From: Meandrina meandrites
Lineage: Eukaryota > Cnidaria > Anthozoa > Scleractinia > Meandrinidae
Direction of reading: 5' to 3'
Length of the DNA stretch: 64,000 nucleotides
Assembly (NCBI GenBank): GCA_963693305.1
Contig: OY855905.1
Location: 30,294,937-30,358,936, forward strand
The position numbers were made by a program, and so were the translations under genes. The notes under the pieces were generated by a model. The model was given only the letters and a program-made list of their open reading frames with translations. It had not been told where the DNA came from and ran no database searches. Positions 34,171-45,471 of the stretch are shown one piece after another (the first letter of the stretch is position 1; every line of letters starts with the position of its first letter).

Positions 34171-35789
34171 AAAAGTGTTATGTTGTTTAAATGCTTTTCG
34201 CGGTTTGATACTAAAATATCTAACATAAAAAACTTGCACCCGCAGTGCCGCAGTCGTGTATATATAGCGAACATCACTCAAGGTGGCTAACTACGCGCGC
34301 CACGACTTTCTTTCGGAATATTGCTCGCGTTGATAAAAAATGGTCAAGCAACTCTTAAAAAGCGAAAACAAGTTTCAGCAAGCCTAAATAGTGCCATAAC
34401 TGGTCAGCTACCTCGATGATACACCAGACTTAAGATTTCAGCTGAGGACTTCGATGGTGTTGTCGAGTGTTGAAGTTATTTGTAAGTCTTATAAATAAGA
34501 ATTGAGCAAAAATAAAAACTATTTTAATCAACTGATTGTTCTTACTACGTTCTTAAAATTTTGGTTTATCTCAACCTTAACCTTCTTATAAGAAAGGTTC
34601 TTATAAGAACTTATTAGAGTGTACTTTCTTTAATTTGAGATTCAAAACCGAGCACAAGAGGGAGGTGATTTTGAATTCCGAGCGACGCGAACTGAGTACG
34701 AGAAATTGTTTAGGTATTTTTTCTTAAGCAATCCGCGAAATTGAGCTTAAAAGCTTTCAGCTTTTGACAGCCTTAGCAATAGATATTTATAAGTGGCCCG
34801 CGCAAGGTAAGTATGTTTTGTTGCTTTGTTTTCAAATTTTGATTCACTACACTTGACTTTTTTATAGTGCCCAGTCAGCGTAGTAACTGACCTAGTATGG
34901 TATCTGTTGTGTACAAAAGACGATATGATCATGAATGTTGGGACGTCTATCGCTGACCCGGCCGACCCGGCCTCCAAAAGCTTCAGAAAAGCTTGCGTTT
35001 TCTTGGCAACATCTCCATTTAACTGAACCGCGGGCTCAGTTCCGCTCGCAAACGAGGCCAGTAGCGCCAAATTTGCAAGAACGGAATTGAATGCAATGAG
35101 TAGTGAAATGATGAAAAATCTCTCTTCCAGATGAACGTCATGATACGCATTAACAACATCTTGAAAGCAAGGTACCTTTTTTCCTAAAGAAAATACTTAT
35201 TTACCAGCTTCGACAAAACTATTCGATCATAACCGAACTGCCATCAACGACAGTCGCGACTTCATCTCCATGCTCCATGAACAGAATTTTTTCTTTTTTG
35301 ACTATTGACCCACTATTGCATCCATCAAATCATACTGTCGATACAACAATGTATAAGAAATTACAAAAAGAATAATTAACCATAAGGATACCCAGAATAC
35401 TCTTCGTGATCTAGAACACGAAGGGTCGTGTTTTCGAAGACTCTTCGAAGTGGGGGCTCATTCTTTTTCTGGTTTTCTGGGTTTCCTTATATAAATATAT
35501 ATGATTGATTCTTTTTTTGTGTATTTTCTTACTTCATATTTTGGAGTCTTACCAATTTATTATGATCACACTAACTTGGCTGAAAAGCTAAAAATATAGG
35601 CCATTAACTTGATCATGGTAGGCCTGAGACGTAAATGTATGGAGACTTCCTTCTTTTCAGAGTCGTGGGTTCTGTCTGAGTACAAGATCACTTTCATCTT
35701 AAACTAAGATTAAATATTAAGTGCCAAAGACTGAATTGTGCAACCTTGTGAAACCCTATGGGAGGCTGATAGTACTAAAGGTTATGCCG

Positions 35790-35812
35790 CCCCCCCCCCC
35801 CCCCCCCCCCCC
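35790..35812. repeat. Poly(C) tract
   Basis: About 22 consecutive C in intergenic DNA. Confidence 0.9.
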
Positions 35813-36075
35813 TCACTCCCAAAAAGTATTAATGATAATGATGACAAGGATTCTAACAACTCTCTGGAATTCAAATTGAGTGGGTAGAGCAAGTTGGGGG
35901 CGGGGCACCTATTTCCCGAGACTATTCCCATCATGCATGAGTTGTGGACAGAGAGGGCATATAATAATTTGTCATCATGCAAAGTTGAATTTTTTCCAAT
36001 GGATTCAAAACAAATTCCTGGGGGGTAAACATTGTGAAAAGTTTATTGTTGCAGTAATTATTGCAACAATGTGTT

Positions 36076-36254
36076 GTTCCATAAAATATCCATACCCCTC
36101 CCACGGAAGGTTTCTTGGTTTAAACCCCCCCACCCCTCTGGAATTTCCACATAAGCCCCATACTTTCCTTTTAAAATTTTGGCTTTTGAGACCCCCCACC
36201 CCCTCAGAATTTCCATTGACCTTCCATGGGGTGGGTATGGATATTTTCTGGAAC
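36076..36254. mobile_element. C-rich foldback MITE, copy of a dispersed family
   Basis: Inverted ends 'gttccataaaatatccatacc' and 'gggtatggatattttctggaac'. The inside has 'accccctcagaatttccattgaccttccat'. It shares sequence with 27695-27815 and with an inverted copy at 59265-59458. Confidence 0.75.
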
Positions 36255-36828
36255 TGCACAATAAACTTTGCACAATTTATCCTTCCAGAAACATTCACAG
36301 CTCTCAAGATTTGGATTACAAAAGGAGCATGTCTGCTACCAGGAAGACAAGGTATGTATTGCGAAAAATATTAAAGCCTGAGTATCAGTTGTGAGAAGTA
36401 CATTCTCAGAAGCAATACCAGTGGTGTACATTATCACTTAAAATATTATTAATTTTGTAGTATAAATAATGTGAAATTGTAACAAAACAAAACAAAAATG
36501 CACTCAAGGTGTATGTCAAATGTTTGCACACGGCTACCTATTTCCTCACATTGTGAAAAACAAAGCTCTGTACACAGCAATGTTTCATTATCTACTAATC
36601 TTTTTACCTCCCTTTAAACAGTCTCCACATCACCAGCAGCAATCCATGTAATTTTCTTTTTGACAATACAACTAATTAGTGTAGTTATTTACATCAGTGA
36701 AACAGTCAACTCAACCCCGAATTGAACCATCTTTTTCTTTCATGAGAGACTATACATTATTTTTTTTATACCACAGTTTCTTTATCATAGATATAGATAT
36801 AACAAGTCCAGTGATTGGCTTATTGCAG

Positions 36829-37060
36829 GGAGCGGAGGTGGCACAGTGGTGAGAGTGCTTGCCTCCCACCAACTTGGACCAAGGTTCGATTGTAACATGT
36901 AGGTTTTGTTTGTTGTCGGTTATTGTCCTTGCCCGAAGGGTTTTTCTGTGGGTTCTCCAAATTTCCTCCATCCACAATAACAACACTTGTAAATTTCAAT
37001 TCGATCAGGGAATGGTGGATGAAGAGCCACTTTGTGGAAATACCACTGCAAATTCCTACC
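36829..37060 (+). mobile_element. tRNA-derived SINE
   Basis: GGAGGTGGCACAGTGGTGAG carries a good RNA polymerase III A box (TGGCACAGTGG). GGTTCGATTGT about 40 bp on is a B box. A tail with 'tttttctgtgggttctcc' and 'caataacaacacttgtaaatttc' follows, then an (ATC)n run (37060-37082). The tRNA-like head plus unrelated body and simple-repeat tail is the standard SINE layout. The 3' limit is approximate. Confidence 0.65.
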
Positions 37061-39250
37061 ATCATCATCATCATCATCATCAACATCATAATAGTTGGGA
37101 GCTGATTTTGGTCCATGTGAGCAGTGTTATGTGTCGCTGACTGGCAAAATCTGGGCATCAGCATGGCAAAGAGCGATATAATAAAGTTCTTGTTAACTGT
37201 TGAACTAGCATGGGACTGTACTAGAAGAATAATTTTGTTGACTTTGGCCTTTCTTTCATGAACCTTGCTTTGCTTTGTCCTTATCAGAAAGACCTTAGGT
37301 GATATTCTCCCAGTGTGGCCATTGCATAAAGCAATTAGAATAATAATTTAAACAACAACAAGTGTGGTTCAGTGAGTTTTATTTTAAATATCCCTCTCAT
37401 ACTTCACAGCATTATTACTAGAAAATTTAAAAGGATGGCGAAGTACATATGGCTATTGTAAGCATCTGCTACGATGTAGACAGTAAGTATATTAGTTTTA
37501 AGAATAACTATAAAATCCTTTATCAATCTCCCAAAAATAGTTACTATATAAAAACCATTAATAAGCAGCAAATTAAACAACAAAATATTCATATTTCAGT
37601 ATTTATTTGTAAATATTGTCATTGTGTTTGGGAATCCTAATTCACAAAAAAAGCCTCAAAAGTTATAGTCACGCTATTAAACAAATTACACTCATGTTCC
37701 CATGTGAGAGCTCTTCAGATTCTTGTTGAATTTCCCTACAGTCGATACTATATCAGTTTAAGATAAAGAATTCCTTTAAGCACTTGATGCATATAAAGTG
37801 AAAGTGATACATTCCTACCAGTTATTCAAATATTTTTACAAAATTATTTTGCAAACTGTTCTTAAAAAGTTAATTTATGACTCTGGAGACCTCAGTCCCT
37901 TTGTGCTAGTAATGTAGAAGTCCAAGCACCCATCAAGTGGTGTGCATGAAGGGATGTGATGTACTGGGTACACAAAACAGCAAGAGATCAAGGCTAATGT
38001 ATGTTAATGTGTCACAGATGATGTTTTTTGTCTTTTTACTAAGATCTTGTAAACAAGCTTTACACAAAATGCAGATGCTGTGCAGAGTCAGCAAGGGTAA
38101 AATGTACCCTACTGGGGACACAATTTTCCCATTGCTCCTTACCACTTTATGTTCCTGACCCATGTTAATTAGTAAGAGTGATTTTACTAAGCTAGTGAAA
38201 TAGTCACTACACTATTAGATAATTCCATTACTTTACTTTACTTTACTTTACTCATTTTCTCAAAACATACGTGCAAAAGCTGAGGGGAAGACCAAAAACA
38301 GGAACAAGTTCCCTTACAAATGGCCATCCAAAAAAAAACTAGCGAAATTTAAATATAAATCTAATAATAATGATAAAACTATAAAGTTAATTAATAAAAA
38401 TTAATATTAAGTTAATTGATGAAAATAAGCCTTACAAAGTCTTTTAAATTTAGAACTTAGGGACTCAGACTTTCTGACATACACAGGTAAACAGTTCCAG
38501 GCTTTGACTGTTCTGTGGAAATAGGAGTATTTCAGCACGTTGTTCTTGAATATTGAATTTTAAACGACAAGTCAGCATGTCTCAGATCATATGCTGCAGT
38601 GTCTCTGGAATTAATAAACCTAGATAGGTTAATATTTAAGAGTCCATTTAAACACTTTCTTTTGTTTAGTTTTGGCAATTATCACTCACAGCACAGACTG
38701 TTAGATATTGTTTAACAGGTTAAATAAAACCACTCTATCACTGAAAGAAAACATGAATTACTTTTAACATTTTAACACTGTTATTATTAAACATTAAACT
38801 ATTAACACAAATTACATAATCATCCCAAAAAAGGTAAAAATATTCTTTGAAGTTGCCAAATTGAACTACTTTTTCACTGTCAAAAAGACATTACTTTTTA
38901 ATTAGTAATCACAGATCTCTAATAACAAAACATCTCTTTAGGTAATTATTTTGGATGCAAAACCCAGTAATTAAAATATACAGACATGTATTGACATATA
39001 TAGACATGCACTTATTAGAGTTACAAGTATGTAACATAAAAAACACTCCATCAATAAGAATAACTATGACAAATATTATAAACATTTAAATTAAATGAAA
39101 CTGAATGTCAACTCTTTTCTATTCTCAGAAACCTCAGAAGATTTACAAGTAGAACAGTCACTTCCCTGGGCCCCACTTTCTAATCCCAAAATAATGTTAA
39201 TGTAAGCTATTTTTTGCATGGCAACCTAAAATAATACCATTAGCTTATTC

Positions 39251-42200
39251 TTAATGCTCTGAAGAGATAGAATTGAACAACCTCTTAAACTGTTCAAAGC
39301 ACATGAACATGACAATGTTCCAAGATCCCAGTCGCATGAAGTTTGGAGTGAACCTGAAAGACAATAACAAAACAACTGGTTTACATTACATGTAATATGA
39401 CAGTTTTACTTATGTCTTGCCAAACTAAATTAAGGTCAAACATTCCAGTGCAACCATTTCCTGTAAGTGACCCAACCAATTTTTGTAACTGTTGAAAAGC
39501 AACCACTTTTTGGCACAAATATTGGATAACAAAAAGCTGAACAACCTGATTAAAGATCCTACGCCATAATTTTGTTCTTATTTATTTGGAACATTTAATT
39601 TTTGATAGACAAAGTTCCCTGTATACTATGCAACTCAAAGGCCGTTAACATGACAGCAAAAAATGGTCTGGACCCACTGAGTTTTAAAGAAAAAAGTCAA
39701 GTTTTAACGTGGCCATAGACACCTTCAGCCTTGCAAAAACTTGACTGTTTCTTTACAAAACTTAATTGTTGGGTCTGAACCATTTTTTGACTGGTCCAGG
39801 CCAATACTTGTTTTTGTGTAAATGGCCCTTCAGATAGATGACAATGAACAAATCACTATGTACACCATTAGTAAATTGCAACAGACATACATGTAACTCT
39901 ACTTGGATATTATTTGCACTACAAAGTTTTTTCTGATCTGTTCTCTACAACACCTTTACACTCCATGAAAATGATTCTATAGTAATGACTCTAGTCATTT
40001 TCATTGTTAAATATTGCTCTGTTAAAGAATCTGACCCACCCACTTTGCATTGCGCGCCCTGTTGTTGTTTACGAGCCCGGAGGACCACAAAAACTATTGT
40101 AACATGATGACGCTTCTTTCAAAAACAGCCATCGTTCCAATATAACAAAATGAAGAGAAGAGATAAGACTTGTTTCTAGCATTCATATCGCGAGGGAAAC
40201 AGATTTTACTTCTCGGTCGCTAACACTGGCTTTTTTGGGGGCCCCAAAAATGGCGGATTGACAAAGGTGAGAAATCTGTTTGTATCGCGATGTGAATGCT
40301 AGAAACAAGTCTTATCGCTTCTTATAGCTTCTCTTCAGTTTGTTATCTTCGAAAGATCGCTGTTTTTGAAAGAAGCGTTATCGTGAAACGATAGTTTTTG
40401 TGAGCCTCTGCGCTCGCAAACAACAACAGGCGCGCAATGCAAAGTGGGTGGGTCAGATTCTTTAATTTGCTTACTATAATCAGAAAATGGTTTTACACTA
40501 GGAATTTACCGTAAGTACCAGACTGCATCAGTTCAAACATAGTAAAATCAATGATTTTCAAATATACTTAATACTAGTATTACTGACTCTTTATTCTTTA
40601 GAACCATCCTTAAAACACACAAAAAATATAGCACTCTTACGAGACAGCAATGAGCATTACACATTACTTACCCTTTGTAATAAGCTAAAGGCCCATTGTG
40701 CTTCAACAGCATATATGCGCAGTGAATGGCACTCTTGTAAGTATTCGGTGGTGAGTTCATGTAGCGTGTCTTCACTACATCAACTGGCGATGCTATCACA
40801 GTGGTAGCAAAACCAGCACCAAATGCAGATACAAAATGCAAAGGGAACTCATCCTCCATAAGTTGCTTTCTTAGAAAGAACCCTTTTACCATATCATACA
40901 CAACCAGCTCTGAGGCATTCACAGTTGAAAGACGAGCCATGTTTGCAAAGGCACCTTTCCACAACCCGCGAACTCCTTCATTTTTGAAAATTGACTTATA
41001 AGCATCTAGAGCCTTGTTGGATCCAAATCGTGAGGCACTGGCTTGAAATCTCACTTTTGCTACTTCTGTTGGTTGAGCAAGAGATACAGCAAAGACTCCT
41101 GTTGTACAACTGGCTAGAATCTTCTTTATGACTTTTGGATTGTTGACATCATCATCTCCATAGAATCTTTTTACTGTATCGTAGAGTCCTATCCTAATAC
41201 TAGCAAAACAAAGCTGTCGGTGAATTCCTGGCACAAGCCCTTTGTATAGGGAACGTAAGCCATCGGTTTTTGCAACAGTTATCATGGACCCAATCATTCC
41301 ACGGTATCGTACACTAGGGTTCGCAGTCGTCACACCACTTTGTACATTTGCCATGACTGTATTTTCACCTTGGATCTAAAAGAAATGTTACAGAGTAATT
41401 GTGAATAGTTTATCTTTTTTCTCATTTAATTTTATTAATAACCCTTTCAAACCATGAGGCTAATGTCACATTAACGTGGTGGTAGCTGTTTGGGATGGAA
41501 CCATTGTATAGGTGACCATTCAAATGAAAGCCTTCGAACAGATTAGGCTACTGTAGACCTTCAAAGGTGCCTTAGGCCCAAAAATTCGTGTGTGCTGTTT
41601 AAAACTCATCTACCACAAACTAAACAATGTAAATCAATGAACAGTCAATGGATAGTGATCCAGTGAAAAAAAAATAGTTCCCTTAACTTGTACCTATTTT
41701 TTTTAAAGAAGAGAATGGGTGAGTGGATGGAGTTTGGTGGATATTGTATTCATAAACCATGGAAACAAAACTACCGCAGCCAAAATTCTATTGGATGACC
41801 TTGCAACAAACCCTAACCTAAGCATTCCTTAAGCACAGAGAGAGCCTATAAAAAGGCTCTCTCTAGAACCTTGTTGGCTTAAGTTTTTAAGTTATGCCAG
41901 AGTAAGGGTCATGAAACAGAAGAGCTCTGCAAATCTGAAGGAGTGAAATGATGACAAACAATGAGATGCTCCCGTGAAATTACGAAGTCTTGTTATTTCA
42001 AATTGCAAGCGAATCTCGAAAGTATGTTCTTTTAAAAAATGGCATATATGTTATTATACATTTATTGAAAAACGGGAACAATCCACAAAATCAACCTGAA
42101 GCGGCACAAATTAAAACTACAAGTTGTGTTTGCTCTTTTGACTTTATTATGTGGTATATGCTTCACTAAAACCTTATTGTTCATCAATATGTACAATATT

Positions 42201-43630
42201 GTGGATAATGGCTTGAGAAAACATTTTTTTTTCTTAGAAAGCCAAAAACATTTATTTGTTTACTTGCAATGCATTTACCCAACATGTTATCGGCACTAAG
42301 TTCAAGTCACTTGGGGTAGGAAATTCCATGATTTCGCAGAATAATGCACGACAACTACATGTATTAGCCGTGCTGTTAATTGTTTGCACCCTAACAACAA
42401 ACCAGAGAATTTTATACATGAGAATCTAGATAATATTTCTTGTACCAATTAAAATGTATCTTTAGCTTAGAAAACAAGACAGGTTTGGATCACACCACAC
42501 CAAAAGCCAGTCAATTTCAGTTCCCAACCAATGAAATTGTCTCATTGGAATTTGCGATCGGGAGGCTGAGCCGCTCATCCTTTAAAAAATACAATCATTC
42601 ATTTGGCTTTGGATTTATTTAAACCATCCCTTAAAGGTCTTTGAGTTGTGTGTTGCCTGGAACTTCAAGGACAGATTGTCTATATCTGTTTTAGAGGCAG
42701 GAAGGGGGGGGGGGGGGGGGGGTGGGGGGACTGTGAGGGACATGGGTATACATATACAACTAGTGCTCCCGCAGTCGCTTGTTTTCGGCTCATGGATTAT
42801 AGAACGAGGAATATTCATGTGTTTCTCTTTTGTTTCCATATGCAAATATTTATTGACTGCAGGACTGCGGGAGCAGAACATTAATGTCACGTAATTGTGG
42901 CCGGGTATTCTGAAGTTTAGCCGATATTTTAATTTTACGATATACAATGATCACATGCTTCTCACAACCATATTACAACGTTCAAGAACACATGCACTAT
43001 TTTTTGAAACAACAATGAAAATTGTATTCTTTGCATGCGACACGTCACACACAGTAAACGTTGCCAAGCTATTAAAGTTTCATTTCCTACAAGGAAGATA
43101 AAACAACAGCCGGCTAATATCGCGCGTATTTTACCATGAATGAAAATCCTCCAGTTTTAAGCTGTTTTAAGGGAACATGTATACAATTCATGAATAATTT
43201 CACAATACCCGGCCGGCGCCCCCCTTTAATTTTACGAATATCTATGCGGGAGGCAAATTTGTCATTAGACACAAACACTTTAAAGAAGCGCGTAAAATGC
43301 CGGGTATTCATCGGTGTAAACGCTATTTTAAAGTCGGTATTTTTAAACGTTTCGAGTTTTGATTTAAAATGGCACACTGCGCAATAATACTCTGGTCGAT
43401 TACAAACGGCTTGAAAGCTCTTCCTTCGATAGTTTTGAAACCTTTACAAACGTTTTTGTTTTCAATCGATTGACCACCAGAAAGTAATGTGCTATAAATA
43501 CGCTTACCTGAAGACGAACTTTCGCGGTATCTATCGGAATAGTGGCGGCTTCAGCTACAGAGGCAGCTAACCCTGCGCTTACAAACTTCACCAACACGGT
43601 TGGTTCTTTCTCTCCTGGTTTAGAACGCAT
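39251..43630 (-). CDS. Mitochondrial uncoupling protein (SLC25 carrier family, UCP1-3 type)
   Basis: Read on the minus strand: exons 43508-43630, 40672-41375 and 39251-39353 (phases 0 and 2), 309 residues, the same length as human UCP2. It has the three carrier repeats with PxD/ExxK motifs: [11 protein letters not shown] (about 32), [12 protein letters not shown] (about 143) and [11 protein letters not shown] (about 238). UCP hallmarks include VRLQ|IQGE across intron 1 and a C-terminal [18 protein letters not shown]. It should lie in the mitochondrial inner membrane and transport protons or small anions. Only three coding exons are used, against six in vertebrate UCPs (from memory). Which UCP subtype it matches cannot be decided here. 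Intron 2 carries a foldback element. Confidence 0.92.
40025..40464. mobile_element. Foldback MITE (about 440 bp) in intron 2 of the uncoupling protein gene
   Basis: The left end AAGAATCTGACCCACCCACT and the matching right end (...GGGTGGGTCAGATTCTT) are inverted. Further inverted blocks include 'gcattgcgcgcc' / 'ggcgcgcaatgc' and 'gcttctttcaaaaacag' / 'ctgtttttgaaagaagc'. The arms are about 190 bp. There is no coding capacity. Confidence 0.8.
42690..42727. repeat. Poly(G) tract
   Basis: About 20 G, then TGGGGGG, within intron 1 of the uncoupling protein gene. It reads as polyglycine or polyproline, which is not a real protein. Confidence 0.9.
42763..42875. repeat. Small hairpin element, 113 bp
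   Basis: The ends TGCTCCCGCAGTC and GACTGCGGGAGCA are perfect complements. Intronic MITE-like element. Confidence 0.6.
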
Positions 43631-44368
43631 CTTTATCGATGTTTAAAGTACGCACGCGAACCTAAACAAACGAACGAATGTAGGTGTGAAAATCGAACAC
43701 GTTGTCGTTTCTGCTCGTGGCGGGGATCCGAGGTCAAACTCTTGATTTCTCAGAAAGAGATAGTCTGTCTCCTTTACATGGAATTGAGCAATTCAAGATC
43801 GCGGATTGCTTTTACACTACACAAACAGGATTTTGTGATGTGACATCGCGCATGTAAATCAGCCCTTGACGAAATTAACGTTCTATTGACCTCTATTAAT
43901 AGAGTAACAGTTGTTCCGTGATTTCCCCTCGTGACCAGACAGTGCTGAAACAATTCCCGTCTTGTTGGACTGTCGCGATGTTCTTTCTTTTCACGCAGAA
44001 TACTTCGGGAATTTTTGTCAGAAAAAACAGGTATAAAGACCAAAGTCCACTCTTCTTCTTTTCCGGCTCCGTTCGGGCTGGTTGAGGGTTTACAAGACTG
44101 AATTTGATTGGTTACTCGAGGGGGTGTGTTTGTGGGCGTAACAGGATATATTGCGTCATCACAGTGTTTTGTTAGTTTCTGCGCCGGCTTGTTTGCGAAT
44201 ATTGACAACTCGTTTACCGTTTCTGTTTTAGAAGGGCTCTCTGTGTGTGCTGAATTCTCCTGAATTCTCAGTATCGACAGTGTCACTCTTACAAAACTGT
44301 ATAAAGAGCAGTGGAGTATTCATAAACATTACTAGACAGGTCTTCCAAGAGTCACGACAATAGACCTT

Positions 44369-44401
44369 TTCTTCTTCTTCTTCTTCTTCTTCTTCTTCTT
44401 C
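44369..44401. repeat. (CTT)n trinucleotide run
   Basis: About 11 CTT units upstream of the HEPN gene. Confidence 0.9.
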
Positions 44402-45282
44402 CACGTATATTGCCCTCCAGGAAAGTTCTTTTGTATTTCATGGCACTAGGATACCTCATTCTAACCGTCCACTGTTGCAACATTGTTATAGGATTTTCAT
44501 AGAATTATCTGACTCTCTGTCATTTAAATGTCGCCACGAAAGAGCCATTCTGGAACATCTGGATTCGTACGGACCTGATTAGGGACACGACAATGTTCCT
44601 GTTTATAATTTCGCGCGAAGCGATTACGCAAGTTTTCAAAATCAGGATACTGATAAGCACTGCCTAACAATCGACAGCAAATTACCGCCACCACTTGTAG
44701 TTTTTGTGACAAATACTCTAAATTGAAAAGGTTTTCCTGTGTTGGAACCCAAATGGGTCCTAGATTCCCGAGTAGATTCTTTTATTTATGTTCGATAATA
44801 CCGATAAATAAAAAAGAAAGTTGGTAGGTTTCAAATTGTGACCATGCAAACCTTGTCAAATGGTCAAATATTGTTGGGAGCCCTGTGACGCCAGTGTAGG
44901 GTGTATCAAGTGGTCCAGCGGAAGGTCATGATCGCTTCGAATTCTGCTGTCAAACTTGTGCCAGAGACTGATTTGTACAACGATCGTATTCATAACTTAA
45001 CAGAGCTTGACAGTCGAGTGAGCCTCCTATGAGCCTCCTATTTTCAATTTACGTTCAGATTGTTTATCAAATGAACAAAACTCGCTGAAAACCTGAAAGT
45101 TAGTCAGACCCCAGTCATCCATAATTCACCGCGCGCATCGCGAATTCGGCAGGTTTCATTTTTCACACATCCTGGGACGAGGTTGTTTTTGACAGTGAGT
45201 CGAACAGGCTCATTGTAGTAGCTGTAGAGATAGTCAGGAAAGATCAATCACATACTTTGTAAAGCTCACCCCGGTCTTAACA

Positions 45283-45423
45283 GCAAAAATGGCTGCTAAT
45301 TTAAAATTCTTTTGTATGTATTTAAATTAGCCTAACTAACCTCGTTTTAGAGTTGATGACTCAAGAGAATTTTAAATCTAGAGCGAGTCTAGTGAGGCTA
45401 ATTAAATTGGTAGCCATTTTTGC
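45283..45423. mobile_element. Short MITE just upstream of the HEPN gene
   Basis: A 141-bp element with inverted ends GCAAAAATGGCTGCTAATTT and (reverse) GCAAAAATGGCTACCAATTT. It stops 48 bp before the ATG at 45472, so it may supply part of the 5' UTR or promoter. Confidence 0.65.
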
Positions 45424-45471
45424 ATAGGTTCTACATTAGTTTTACTATCTCGCTGCTCAGAAGGTCGAGCC

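Larger units (their letters stand above)
31904..39250. other. Gene-poor region with dispersed repeats
   Basis: About 7.3 kb without a convincing multi-exon gene. It holds a hAT-like MITE (33211-33423), a degenerate tandem repeat (34034-34170), a poly(C) tract near 35790, a C-rich dispersed repeat (36076-36254), a tRNA-derived SINE (36829-37060), and AT-rich DNA from 37.3 to 39.2 kb. Small open frames are listed separately or rejected. Confidence 0.6.
43631..45471. promoter_or_regulatory. Divergent intergenic region between the uncoupling protein and HEPN genes
   Basis: 1.84 kb between the start codons of two divergently transcribed genes. It contains a (CTT)n run (about 44369-44401) and a MITE (45283-45423). 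An open frame on the minus strand (43774-44286) has no ATG start and is not called. No TATA or other promoter element was identified with confidence. Confidence 0.45.

Noticed and set aside
34747..35070. Minus-strand open frame with a hydrophobic start
   Set aside because: The apparent start is TTG, the upstream frame has no ATG in reach, and no acceptor or homology was recognised. It could still be an internal exon, but support is too weak.
35880..36374. 164-codon open frame
   Set aside because: It runs straight through the C-rich MITE at 36076-36254, so it is repeat-derived.
36829..36900. tRNA gene
   Set aside because: A and B boxes are present but no cloverleaf closes and an unrelated tail follows, so it is a SINE.
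43774..44286. Open frame of 170 codons upstream of the uncoupling protein gene
   Set aside because: Its first codon is GTG, an in-frame stop lies just upstream, no internal ATG is near the start, and no domain is visible.
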